From Cliona cf. orientalis (lineage: Eukaryota; Porifera; Demospongiae; Clionaida; Clionaidae), in assembly GCA_963930775.1 (NCBI GenBank), contig OZ005706.1, positions 2,312,545-2,376,544 of the forward strand: 64,000 nucleotides of DNA, given 5' to 3'. Position numbers and translations under genes: made by a program. Below are positions 24,395-55,053 of this stretch, in pieces. The stretch's first letter is position 1; each line of letters starts with the position of its first letter. The notes under the pieces were generated by a model, which saw nothing but the letters and a program-made list of their open reading frames with translations, had not been told where the DNA came from and made no database searches.

Positions 24395-25153
24395 TCACCA
24401 TCTTGCTCTGTATCCCCTGGCCCTAGCTCTGTAGCTTCCTCTTCCCCTTCCTCTGCCTCTAGATCTATAGCTGCCTCCTCTATAGTTCCCTCCACCTCTT
24501 CTCCCCCTTCCTCTAGTGAATCCTCGACCTCTAATATATCTTCCTCTGCCTTGAGCTCTGCCTCTTGTAAAATCTTCCTCATCTTCTGATTCTGAGGTTG
24601 AATCTTCGTCCGACGAAGAGGATTCTTCAGGCGGCCTATGGTTAGCATTGCGTACTCGGAACATGCATATGTTCACAGATGACTGTTCAAATATGGCTTC
24701 AATTAAAGGAATGTCTGTCCAGTCCCTACTGTATTCAGAATATGCGAGGTGCAGAGTGACCCCGATATCCAATTTGGAAACCATCTTTATGGCACAGTCA
24801 CCACATGGATAGTAGTAGGTGTACAACAGCATAGCTGCAGGATCAGCCCCATTATTTCTCTCCTTGAACCCAGATAGCACTTCTTCAAAGCGATTACAGA
24901 GCGTCTCCTCTGCATGGAAGTCCCTCTCTCTGTTGTAATTTGCAACGATGTAGTTGACATAGCCAAAATAAGGGTAGTATGATCGATTAGAGTTGGTCAA
25001 ATTAGTCAGTGTAGGTAGACATTCGAATCTTTGCAGATTTCGTAGATCTCTGCGAGTGAAGAGAAATAGTGCAGCATACTGCATCCTTTGGGCTTGATCG
25101 TTGAAGTTGGGGAAAACAAAATTTTTGCAGAACGATTCAAATTTGCGATCCAT
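24395..25153 (-). CDS. Intronless nucleic-acid deaminase (AID/APOBEC-like fold) with acidic linker and RG-rich tail
   Basis: 252 aa from the ATG at 25153. Zinc-dependent deaminase signature: DFHAEE (zinc ligand His80, catalytic Glu82) and YYPCGDCAIKM (Cys117, Cys120), with a helix between, as in cytidine deaminases and the AID/APOBEC group. After the domain (to about 172) come a Ser/Glu/Asp stretch (about 175-195) and a tail of about 55 residues made of RGRG, RGGG, YRGG and RGRGRGRG repeats, typical of RNA-binding proteins. One exon only, unlike the intron-rich neighbours, which suggests retroposition or acquisition. Probable role: C-to-U editing of RNA or DNA, perhaps in immunity; this is inference. 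Free-nucleotide deaminases are shorter and lack such a tail. No signal peptide is seen, so it is probably nuclear or cytoplasmic. Confidence 0.8.
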   Translation of the reverse strand: MDRKFESFCKNFVFPNFNDQAQRMQYAALFLFTRRDLRNLQRFECLPTLTNLTNSNRSYYPYFGYVNYIVANYNRERDFHAEETLCNRFEEVLSGFKERNNGADPAAMLLYTYYYPCGDCAIKMVSKLDIGVTLHLAYSEYSRDWTDIPLIEAIFEQSSVNICMFRVRNANHRPPEESSSSDEDSTSESEDEEDFTRGRAQGRGRYIRGRGFTRGRGRRGGGNYRGGSYRSRGRGRGRGSYRARARGYRARW

Positions 25154-26568
25154 TTCTTTAATTACAGCAAGGGTTTAATATCTATATCGATCATGTATAC
25201 TACAATAATATACTACAGCCTGCTTCAACACTGTTTATATATAAATGTACACACTAATCTGGGGGAGGAACCTGATCATGGTTTGAGGTTCCTATCCCAT
25301 TGCACCATCATGATGAGCTTGCTGATTGGACCACAGATAATAGACACACCCCTCATAATAATATATTATGTAGACACAATACGTGACTATGCAAATCATT
25401 ATGTACTCAAGTCATTGCTGTATAATAAAATTTATTGTTATGCAGATGATTCATCGCACAGAAATAGGTGGCACACAATGTCACAGCACTAGTGATCAAC
25501 ACTCAAAGATAGATTTTATCGAACATCGTGCACTATTGGTCCACGGTGGTTAAAAATCATGAAGCCAGGTCTATTGCTGACAGTTTCAAAAGTTCTTGAA
25601 TTGAGTTCTGTCGTCAGCTTGATGTCCTTAAACGTCCCAGTCACACTGACCACTCCAAAGATACAGATAAGACTGGCCAATAAACACTCCAATACAATCT
25701 GTATAGATCAGAGTGAAAGTGACAATTTCATGACATACAATAATGCTGCATAATTAAAATGCTTTCAACCATGCAAACCCGAACTCCTTTATGTAAGGGC
25801 CATCAATTCATCAAATTACACAAGTGCATCAAGCTACACTACAATGGCAATCACTGTGCCATGCAATTGCAAGCATGGGGTATATACACCCTCTAAAGCT
25901 CTAGTCTTGAGATCATCCCATTTGTATAGCCATGCTGGTGACATTGGACAGGGATCTTTCAATCAATGTTAGATCTCAACTGAAGTATTAGGTGTAGTAT
26001 GTAGCAATATTAAAGAACAATGTCATGCTAAGTTTCAAGAGTGAAGGCCACCAGCACCAAAGCTTGAATAAAATGGCTCAAGTTAATGCTCTCCCTATAG
26101 CTACATGTACGTGTTCATATGCTGCAGATGTCCACCAGAACGATCAATTGAGTGTACATAAAGAAGGCACTTAGGGTCGCGAGGTCTGTTCTGAGAAGAC
26201 ACTGGTGACCAGAGAAGGTTGGCCATGCATCATGATACATCATGTGCACGTGACTAAAGTAGCATTCCTGCATGAATTAGCAACTTATTACAGCACTTGT
26301 TTCGATCGCAGATGTAGTCAAAGATGACTTTCTTAGCCTAATTTCAAATCCAGAGAGGGAGAACAGACAAACGAAGCCTTAATCAGCCTGAAATGCTGAC
26401 TTTTGATTGATCATGAGCAACAACAAAGCCTCAGTACTTGCATATTTGGCTGAGGTTGAACAGGATTGAAAGGTTCGTTTGTCAAGGCTCACCGAGTTCT
26501 TTCCCAATGGCATCCTTCGCGAGGCACAGGAATGCACAACTAATACTTGCCATACATTTCTATACGTT
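25154..26568. other. Intergenic region between deaminase and secreted peptide gene
   Basis: No convincing exon or structured repeat. Open frames here (for example 25088-25492 and 25559-25753, plus) lack domains and overlap the deaminase 5' end or AT-rich DNA. 26160-26568 may hold extra 3' exons of the secreted peptide gene. Confidence 0.4.
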
Positions 26569-26859
26569 TTATGTTGGTGGACATGACACATTGGTGATGC
26601 ATGTCCAACCTCTAGTCTCGTGTACCAGACCACTCACATCATTTGGAAGTCCGGTGTAATCCTCTTCAGCTAATTTGAGAAAGGAGCGATCTAAAGGAAA
26701 CAAAAGTAAGTTCTTAGTTTATAGTACACTGGGGTGGGCATTATTTAGAAATATATACACACTCAGTTACTCCGTCAGGCACTTACGTTGTTCTGCTGAA
26801 TAAGCTGCATGTCCTAGCAGGATAAATCCGATAAAGAGTAACAACCTGCTCAAAAACAT
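26569..26859 (-). CDS. Small secreted peptide precursor (two-exon model)
   Basis: Exons 26859-26787 and 26690-26569 give 64 aa. The first exon is a textbook signal peptide: MFLSR, a run of L/I/F/G, then AAYSAEQ as a likely cleavage region. The donor (GTAAGT) and acceptor (CCTTTAG) are good. The mature part is about 40 aa, acidic, with two cysteines (TCITNVSCPPT) before the stop. A strong alternative donor (GTGAGTGG at 26637) would splice on to cysteine-bearing frames near 26470-26550, so the C-terminus is uncertain. Unrecognised family. It lies 211 bp beyond the exchanger stop on the same strand. Confidence 0.5.
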
Positions 26860-27070
26860 CCTCTGATCTACCTTCGATCATAGATATGGAAACACGAAGA
26901 TCCAATGTGCGCGTGCGCAAGTTCGTGTGGTGACCTTTGACCCTCCTACCGCTTCTGCGCATGCCCTGTTCGTTTTAATGACATAACTTGGCATCATAAT
27001 GGAGGGTACAAGAGCAAGGGTGCATAGTATTATTGAGAATGCTGAAATTCTTTTCGAATAAAATAGTGGT

Positions 27071-29675
27071 TTAGCAGTTCTTTCCTTTGTCACAAGCTGG
27101 TAGCAGCTCTTGGATGAAGGCATAGATAAGAAATAGCACGTAGATCACCACAAAGCACAGCCCAGTCCACTTATTCAGACGGAAACGGAACACAACTAGC
27201 ATCACAATGGTAATCAACAGAATCAGCAGCAGTAGGAATCCAAATTTTACGTGAGGATTGATCACATAGCCAGCAGCCTATAAAAAATGTATGGTAGGAT
27301 ATGTATAATATTATGTTTGTTAGCTAATAGTTATGACATTATAATTATGTACATTGTCGGTGTCTGAGATGAGCTCAAATGGGTCTCCGGCTTGGATGGC
27401 AATCCTGATGAGAAAAGGCAGGCCTAGTCCGAGGTTGATATCAAACACATTTGAACCAATAGCGTTGGAGACTGCCATATCACCAAATCCATCCCTGGCT
27501 ACTAGAATGGAGCTGAGACAATCCTAGCAGAATGAAAAAAATTTTTAATTAGCTATAGCTAGCTTGCTATAAAATAATTAGAATGACTCACAGGGACACT
27601 TGTTCCTATAGCAACGACCACCAAGCCCATCACAAACTGATCGATGTTGAGGATGCACCCCACACGAGCAACAAGAGTGACCATGGCAAAGCTTATGACA
27701 GCGATCCAAAAGATAGACATGCTGAAAGAGGCGGCAACAACATACCACTTGCGATTTTTGGAGCAGTTGGGGATGGTCCAGGTGAACACAACCACAAAGG
27801 GAAACGACAGAACAAACAGGATCCACTTTAGCACAAACTTCACCCAGCCTAGCTTTCCCTCTTCGCGGGCCAGCTTGGGGTCTGGAGGTGTGGCACGGAT
27901 TGACGGCAGGAATGGTATGAGAACTAGCACGGCTTCTTCAACTGTGCTTGTACTGCTCCCTGCACCGTCGCTCACATTGCTGCCCTCTTCTTTGATGGGC
28001 GTTTCAGTCGTGTGATGTTCTGATGCTGGCTCAATGTGCGGGAGAAAGTGATGTCTGTGCTCACTGTGATGGCTTCCACCGGATGTATGACTGCCATGGT
28101 CCTCAACATTATGGCTGATTGATCGCCTTCGGTTTGCCTGAAGTTTTGTGCATAATAATAAATTATTATAATTATTTAGTGTGTTGAGTGCTTGAGTAAG
28201 ACTTACAAAGGAACCTGATAGCTCTCCACGGTGTGAGTGGACAAACTGATGTCTGTGAAGACTGTGCACACTACTCGTTCTGCGTTGATCAGGCTGCAGG
28301 ATAAGGATGTACATTGCCATAACGATGTGTTCATGCAAAAGAGGGAGGGAGAGAGAGAAGGAGGGGAAGAGAGAGAGAGAAACATGCCTCATTGTCTGGT
28401 TCCTCTGCAACAGGACCCTCTTCCACATTTTCATCTGGTTCAATGCGAGCTTCATTCCTATGTGTTAAGTGAAAACAAGAGTACTAGCTACTATTAGGTC
28501 GATTTTTATAAAACATTTTTACATACCTGCACCATTTACATTCTATCTTTTCCAAAAGTTTCATCAGATGTGAGTTGAACTTCATGATGACGATGTAGCC
28601 AACATAGAGCAGGAACAAGATCAGTGCCTCCCACCACTGAAACTTACCATCCCAGGAAAACCCAATAAAGACAGCAATGGACAGCCCATACACAAATGCA
28701 TCTCTGAAGAGAGGTCGCCAATCCAAATTCAAGGTCTGTGTGAGATTAATTAGTAGTAGAATTGCAGCATTATAATTATTATTTTGTTTATAGTTGTACA
28801 ATGTCATACCTTCCCAGCTAGGGCTGCACTGAGGGCAACTATGATAAGAATATTGAACATAGCACTCCTGCAGATGAAAAAGCAACCTTGTGTATAATTT
28901 TGGACAATACAATGATTAATAATATTTACCCAACTATGGTACCAACTCCAACATCACTTTCCACTCCAACGCCAGCGACTGAGGTGAATAGTTCCGGAGC
29001 TGATGACCCAGCTGCCATGAACGTGGCCCCAGCTACATCCTCACTCAAGCTCAGCTTTTCAGAGATGGCCTCCAGTGATGGCACAAAGAAATCATCACAG
29101 ATAATGGCTACAGCTGCAAGACAGAAATAATATTATTGCTGAAGTGATTAGGTAATTAATCTGGGGATGATGAGTATTAAACTTAATAATTATATTCAAT
29201 GATTAACATTATTGAATATCACAGAGTGTATGCGTAATCTTAAATTTTTGGTGAGGATTTGAGAGGATGGTCAAGCACACAAAATTAAGAAAATTGATAT
29301 GGCTTGATAAAAATTTGGCAACAGCTGCAATAATTAAAAATATTTTTTCTTACCTACAAAGAGCAAGAAAATGAGGAATATGTATAATGGTAGAAATGCA
29401 TGTGGTGTGTGAGCCTTCTCGAAATGACACTGCTCCCATACAACTCCCTCCGATAGCAACTTGCGTCGACCCACATGATCTACACGTTCTGAACTGTATC
29501 TCGTTTCAGATTTCCACACATTAGAATAGATGAATTGTCCCAGCTGAAAAATTATCAACAATATAACAGCAAACAGGATTCTTTGTCCCCATTTGATAGT
29601 AGTGGACCGAAGCTTCCTCTTACACCTGCTTTTCAGCACCGGCACCGCTCTTCCTCCTCCTCTTCTGGTCTTCAT
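27071..29675 (-). CDS. K+-dependent Na+/Ca2+ exchanger (SLC24/NCKX family)
   Basis: Membrane antiporter exporting Ca2+ (with K+) in exchange for Na+. Nine exons, 617 aa: 29675-29354, 29113-28930, 28867-28810, 28735-28527, 28457-28388, 28293-28207, 28137-27592, 27523-27353, 27277-27071. The alpha-1 repeat contains [15 protein letters not shown] and GTIVGSAMFN; the alpha-2 repeat contains [17 protein letters not shown] and [15 protein letters not shown], both diagnostic. The N-terminus has a basic stretch and a first membrane span; the C-terminus has two more spans ending GKNC. The large loop between the halves is Glu-rich (about 28388-28457), then His-rich ([17 protein letters not shown]), unlike most relatives. 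The intron after 28388 appears to begin GC (GCATGT) rather than GT. The start at MKTRRGGG is the first in-frame ATG. Head to head with GSR, 265 bp apart. Confidence 0.92.
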
Positions 29676-35196
<5,521 letters not shown>

Positions 35197-35547
35197 TTAT
35201 ATTTAATTGGCAGGATCAGCCCCTTAATTTTCAATTCAGTAGGAAACAGACAAAAAAATTTTTTAGGTATTCTTTTGTACAAAATTTATCAGTTATAAAG
35301 TAAATTTTACACAATAATAATTGTAGTTGCGTAGTCTGGGGGTATGTCCTTAATCCTCTATAGTCTCAGGATTGAAGGTATTGCGTATACCAATAATTAT
35401 CTAACTCAAAACAAGCTTAGTCTTATAACTTAAAAACATGAGTGCAATATGTTGTGAACAGTGTGATGTGATTTGACAAACGAGTCTGGTGGTTGAGAGT
35501 TTTGACAAAAAAATGTTTATTTCTAGCTAAAATCAAGCTGACATTAG
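35197..35547. other. Intergenic, convergent GSR and ANKRD49
   Basis: 351 bp between the two stop codons; AT-rich 3' flanks. No AATAAA on the plus strand and no other feature seen. Confidence 0.5.
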
Positions 35548-37105
35548 TCAACCACTTCCTACCTCTTTGAGAAACCGCCGATGATCAACATTTTCATCCA
35601 CCATCTGAAAAAGGTAGGCGAATCGACCGTTGCGTTCCGCCAACTGAAACGCAGTCTCAGACTGTCCATTCAGTAAAGTTGAATCCACGTCCCTGTGCCT
35701 CAGCAGCAACTCCAGCGTCAGTTTGGCACGATCGTTGCTGGCCGCGAGGTGCAGAGGGGTCTGGCCCCCATTCGTTTTCGAGTTAATCAGTGCTCCATTC
35801 TGCAGCAAGAGTGCGGCCGTTCGATACTTATTCCAGCGGCAGGCACAGTGCAAAGGTTGCCAACCGTCGATCGTCCTGGCTTGAATATCGGCTCCAGAAT
35901 AGAGGAGATACTCCACTACGTCCATGTGTCCGTTGTACGAGGCACGGTGCAATGGAGTGTACTCGTCTTCGTCTCGAATCCCGAGAATATCGTCGCCACA
36001 TAACTCATGTAGCTCTTTCACGAGTTCCAGGACTCCATTTTGAGCTGACTTTAGGAACGTCTCTTCTAGTTGCTCCTTGGTCAGTGACCTGGGATCCTGT
36101 ATGGCGTGTGTATGCGAGTGTGAGTTATCAATAAAGATAATGTGATGAATAGGCCTTCACAACAGGTGAGAACATTGCACGTAAAGTGTAACATTAGAAG
36201 CTGATATCCGGGACTGAAAAGATTGGACTGAGGCCCAATACAAAGACCACTGATAATGAAATACTAGAGATGGGGCTTCACCGGCAAACATTATGTATAA
36301 CATTGCAGTGTTGTATACAGGTAGGAAGTTGATGCTACTATGAAGGGCATCAACTCGTGCCGTGTTTCAAGCCGGCTATGTTACAGGAACATAAGTAACA
36401 AAAATGATAATCATAAAGCCATACTAACACCTTGTACGCATAGATCCCTAAAGCTAAGGATTCTACAAGCCCTTGGCCTTACACATTGAAATTTGGGGGT
36501 AAGCCTACATGTACATGTATGGGAGAAGAGAGTACTTTCTATGTGCTAATAATGATGCATTGGCTAGTATACACTCGAGAACAAAACCACTCCGTTCTGT
36601 ATAATAGCACCAGATGTATTGCATTGCCAGCATACGTACAGCACAAGGGAGCAGTCTGGTTCTCAAGATAATTTAGTGAGTACATCGTGTATGGTTTAGC
36701 TAGCTGCTAGGTACGTACCACAGAGAGTATGTCATCCCTGGAGAGTCCGCCCTGGTCGGATTCACCCTCGTTCCACATCTCTGAGTTCATGACGGCCATC
36801 GAGTCAAAGGCGTCCGAGTCAAATGGTGTGCCATGGTGCTGCTTCGTTCTCTTCTTGTAATCTACCATGGGGGAGAGGGGGGGGGAGTTAGTGGTAATAA
36901 TGGTTTAATATTAAACAAGGTATCTTGTGAATCAGGCAATATCAAACTCCAGATGTTTCAAAGGCACCGGGTGTATATTAAAAATCATACGAAATTCACG
37001 ATACAAGTTTGGCTGCTAACCTTGATCAAGACGGGCCAGTAGAGAAGAGAGAGAGGATCCCAGTCCCTTTTCTTCAACCTCCATTAATCCACCGCTCTCC
37101 GCCAT
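35548..37105 (-). CDS. ANKRD49: Ankyrin repeat domain-containing protein 49
   Basis: 258 aa from three exons: 37105-37021, 36861-36719, 36096-35548. The N-terminus is acidic and disordered ([14 protein letters not shown]). The last exon carries four ankyrin repeats: [45 protein letters not shown] and a degenerate [13 protein letters not shown]. The order and wording match vertebrate ANKRD49 ([30 protein letters not shown]) closely enough to name it. ANKRD49 is a small, probably nuclear protein with a poorly defined role in transcription. The start is 188 bp from the GALE start, head to head. Confidence 0.93.
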
Positions 37106-37292
37106 AATTTCAGTTCAATCGCGAAAAACAAACCTGTATCTGGGCACAATCAAGGTGTGCTTTATTTGGAAGAAAACCGCTTGTACGGTGGGCGTGCCAA
37201 CCACGTGCTTTGATTCTGGGTCGACCCGGTACCCACCCCTAGCCCTGATTTGCACTGTTTGTACCTTCTGCAGCCACAGTAAAGAAGCAGAA
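37106..37292. promoter_or_regulatory. Bidirectional promoter of ANKRD49 and GALE
   Basis: 187 bp between divergent start codons. It contains a palindromic E-box CACGTG (37202-37207) and GC-rich CCGGTACCCACCCC. No TATA box near either start. Confidence 0.65.
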
Positions 37293-38345
37293 ATGTCTTC
37301 TCAAAGCAACTCCAAGTATATTCTGGTTACAGGTGGTGCGGGGTACATCGGTAGCCACACCGTTCTGGAGCTGTTGAACGCGAACGTGTATCAGCCCGTG
37401 GTCGTGGACAATGTTTACAACGCCAGCGAAGAGGCGATCCGGAGAGTCGAACAAATCACCGGGAAGCAGGTGGATTTCGTCAAGCTGGACCTCCTTGACT
37501 CGGGTAAACTGAGGGAGCTATTCGAAAAATATCAGTTTTACGCGGTGATCCACTTTGCTGGCCTGAAAGCGGTCGGGGAATCGGTGCGTCTACCCCTTTT
37601 ATACTACCGCACCAACATCGACATTGCAATCAATTTACTGGAGGTGATGAAGGAGTATGGGGTGAAGAATTTCGTCTTCTCGTCCTCTGCAACAGTGTAC
37701 GGGACACCCCAGTATTTACCTCTGGATGAAAACCACCCTACTGGAGATTGCTCCAATCCGTACGGCAAGACGAAATTCTTCATTGAAGAAATCATGAAGG
37801 ACGTCTGCAAATCGCCAGAAGAAGGTGAGGGATGGAACATGATCTCCCTTCGTTACTTCAATCCAGTCGGTGCCCACGAGTCTGGAGAGATTGGAGAAGA
37901 CCCAAAAGGCGTCCCCAACAACCTCATGCCGTTTATTTCCCAGGTGGCAATTGGAATGAGAAAAGAACTGCTCATTTTCGGCAACGACTACGACACGCCT
38001 GATGGTACTGGTGTGCGAGACTACATCCACGTGGTAGACCTGGCCAAGGGACACGTAGCAGCCTTGACCCAGATCGAACAAAACTGCGGTCTCAAGATCT
38101 ACAATCTTGGATCCGGGAATGGAACATCGGTTCTCGAGCTACATGCAGCAATGGAGAAGGCTGTTGGAAAGCCAATTCCATACAAGATAGTGGAGCGACG
38201 GGAGGGAGATATTGGTACAAACTACGCTGACGCCAGTCTAGCAGAGAGGGAGCTGAACTGGAAGGCAATAAGGAGCATAGCTCAGTGCTGTGAGGACGCA
38301 TGGAGATGGCAAAGTAAGAACCCAAACGGATTCAACAAGGTATAG
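37293..38345 (+). CDS. GALE: UDP-glucose 4-epimerase
   Basis: 350 aa, single exon. NAD-dependent interconversion of UDP-glucose and UDP-galactose (Leloir pathway), cytosolic. NAD-binding GGAGYIGSH near the N-terminus, SSSATVYG, and the catalytic YGKTK (YxxxK) of extended short-chain dehydrogenases; then [15 protein letters not shown] and the C-terminal substrate domain. Normal family length. The frame stays open upstream to an ATG at 37155, but the start at [15 protein letters not shown] fits the family; the extra 46 residues would be unlike any epimerase and would use most of the shared promoter. Vertebrate GALE has many introns, so the intronless state is notable. AATAAA lies at 38687. Confidence 0.96.
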   Translation: MSSQSNSKYILVTGGAGYIGSHTVLELLNANVYQPVVVDNVYNASEEAIRRVEQITGKQVDFVKLDLLDSGKLRELFEKYQFYAVIHFAGLKAVGESVRLPLLYYRTNIDIAINLLEVMKEYGVKNFVFSSSATVYGTPQYLPLDENHPTGDCSNPYGKTKFFIEEIMKDVCKSPEEGEGWNMISLRYFNPVGAHESGEIGEDPKGVPNNLMPFISQVAIGMRKELLIFGNDYDTPDGTGVRDYIHVVDLAKGHVAALTQIEQNCGLKIYNLGSGNGTSVLELHAAMEKAVGKPIPYKIVERREGDIGTNYADASLAERELNWKAIRSIAQCCEDAWRWQSKNPNGFNKV

Positions 38346-38686
38346 GAGCCACAATGTCATAGCATTATTGTACCAGACCTGCTATAAATAACATGTATTA
38401 TGTTTTTGTTGTATGGTGGCAAAAATTATTTTGATTAACTGGCATGACTAATTTATTATTATAGTACAGTTTTTTTTGTTTAGTTTTTCAAGAATAATAT
38501 TATTTGAAATTATGCCTCATTTTTTCTGAACAACCTGTGAACAGCAGTGTAGTTTGCACTAATGAGAACACAAACAATTAAACTATGTAATGCTGGGGGT
38601 AGTATAATACAGTTTATGTCGTAGTTACAATAATCATATTATACCAACAAGAAAAAAGATAGAATAGTTATTATACAATGGTCTAG

Positions 38687-38692
38687 AATAAA
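38687..38692 (+). terminator. Possible polyadenylation signal for GALE
   Basis: AATAAA 342 nt after the GALE stop, in the 700-bp convergent interval with KDM6A (38346-39047). Nothing else is recognised in this interval. Confidence 0.4.
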
Positions 38693-39047
38693 TAACACTG
38701 GCTGCTATACAGAGCTTGAGTACAATAATAAAACACAAAATTTGACATCAAAAAGGTTGAAAAGGTGCGAAAAATCGGTATAGATATAGAAAAAGAAGCG
38801 AGATGACAATAATTATTACTGGTGGTCAAAATCTCTTACATTGTTATGTCTGATGAAACGTTAGCAACAATAATACACAGCGTCCATGCAAGCCAAACTT
38901 GAGTCTTAGTGCACAATGCATGCACACTAAATTAAATATATGGAGGGGATAAAAAGAATGCATTGCATACCACAAATCCATGGATAGTATAATAGTATTA
39001 TTTCACAAAAGTTTTCACCATCATGGTAAAAGAAGTGATGTGTTTGG

Positions 39048-53852
<14,805 letters not shown>

Positions 53853-54201
53853 CTTTCAGACATAAACACACGAAACGAGGTCGGTTTTCAGCCTTCTCCG
53901 GCGAGTCTAGCGCGAAGGTTTAGCTTTCAGTAAGACTGCCCCTTCGCGAGCGACACTACCGTGTAGCTTCTTCGCTTGTCCCAAGCTCGTCTGAAGCGTT
54001 CTCACTTCCCTTTCAAAGTGGGGCTGGGGAGGAGGTGATACTACGATGATAGCCCATCATTGTAGCATGCATTTCCGAGAAAAGCAGGATATTAGCCCCG
54101 GGATCTCCCGGGAAGGGTCACTCGATTAAAGTGTGCGGAGTTTTACGGACGACCTCTGTCCGAGAACGGACGGTTTACGGACGTTTACGGTCCATTGTGG
54201 C
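53853..54201. promoter_or_regulatory. Bidirectional promoter of KDM6A and CMC4
   Basis: 349 bp between divergent start codons, GC-richer than its surroundings. Contains a palindrome CCCGGGATCTCCCGGG (about 54098-54113) and, close to the CMC4 start, three direct copies of TTTACGGACG-like sequence (54140-54200). No TATA box. Confidence 0.6.
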
Positions 54202-54747
54202 ATGGAGAAAGAATTCAAGAGGCTGGCAGAGAAGTTGTGCAAAGACAAGGCTTGTCAGATACAGTACTGTTTACAAGGTGAGCTAAATGAATAATAGTGC
54301 GTTCGTAAAGTATTCACGGGCATATTAAATATGGTAGGCACATAGGTATCCGCGTTTGACTCAACCACTTGTAGTATTATCGAATTAGTTTTACCCAATG
54401 ATCTTTTTTGGTTGAAAGTAGAGTATTTTTGAAGATTCTGCTGTTTTGGTGTAGCCTTGTAGCCAGGCTTTAATCCTAGCGAGGGGGGCGAATGTGTTTG
54501 TGTGTGACGACCTTTACCGATTAACATGGGTTGGTAGCATAATGCGTGTGTGCCATGAGGTTTTATAGACTGTGTATGAACTTAGAGAGATACACTATAA
54601 TCACCAGCCCACAACTACCAGGAGAGTGAGTGCAAAGGTGAAATAGACGCGCTGAAGTTGTGCTGCAAGAAGTTGAGACCAGAGGTAGCGAAGCATTCAG
54701 TCCACTGTGCTGGAGTCATTGACGCTGCGTCCACCAAACTAGACTGA
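54202..54747 (+). CDS. CMC4: Twin-CX9C-type mitochondrial protein CMC4
   Basis: 71 aa from two exons, 54202-54277 and 54608-54747. Small cysteine-rich coiled-coil-helix protein of the mitochondrial intermembrane space, oxidised by the MIA40 pathway. Seen: CKDKACQIQYCLQ, then AHNYQESEC, LKLCCKK and a last cysteine in VHCAGV. The spacing and neighbouring residues match human CMC4 (CQKQACEIQKCLQ, ESKC, LRKCC). No N-terminal targeting peptide, as expected. Immediately after the stop codon (TGA, then CAAG) there is a good splice donor GTATAT, and no AATAAA precedes TMEM33, which suggests a transcript running on into that gene. Confidence 0.88.
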
Positions 54748-55053
54748 CAAGGTATATATGCGTATTTCCCTATATCTGAGTATTGTAGTTAATGGTAGTT
54801 ATATGAATATTTGTGATGTCAGTGTGGTACGGAAGAAGAGTATTCAGATTTATGTAAACAACATCATACATTTCTTCTAAAAAGATATGTTGTTTCATTT
54901 TCATGGCTAATAGCCATTGCTGTGTATGTTTGTGTGGGGTAAAAGAGGAATATTTTGTGTAATGTAAGATAAAAATATTTCCTAACCTACAGTATGTCTC
55001 ATGTATACACAATACCGCTAGTCTTGTCTCGTATATAATATTATTATAGGGAG

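Noticed and set aside
24370-24648. Acidic 92-codon frame overlapping the deaminase tail in another frame
   Set aside because: The AGA/GGA-rich codons of the RG tail read as GAG/GAA when shifted by one base, so a Glu-rich frame follows from composition alone.
27644-28015. 123-codon plus-strand frame
   Set aside because: Antisense to the exchanger exon coding its alpha-2 half, whose reading is certain.
37155-37292. 46-residue N-terminal extension of GALE
   Set aside because: Unlike any epimerase and would occupy the shared promoter; the ATG at 37293 fits family length.
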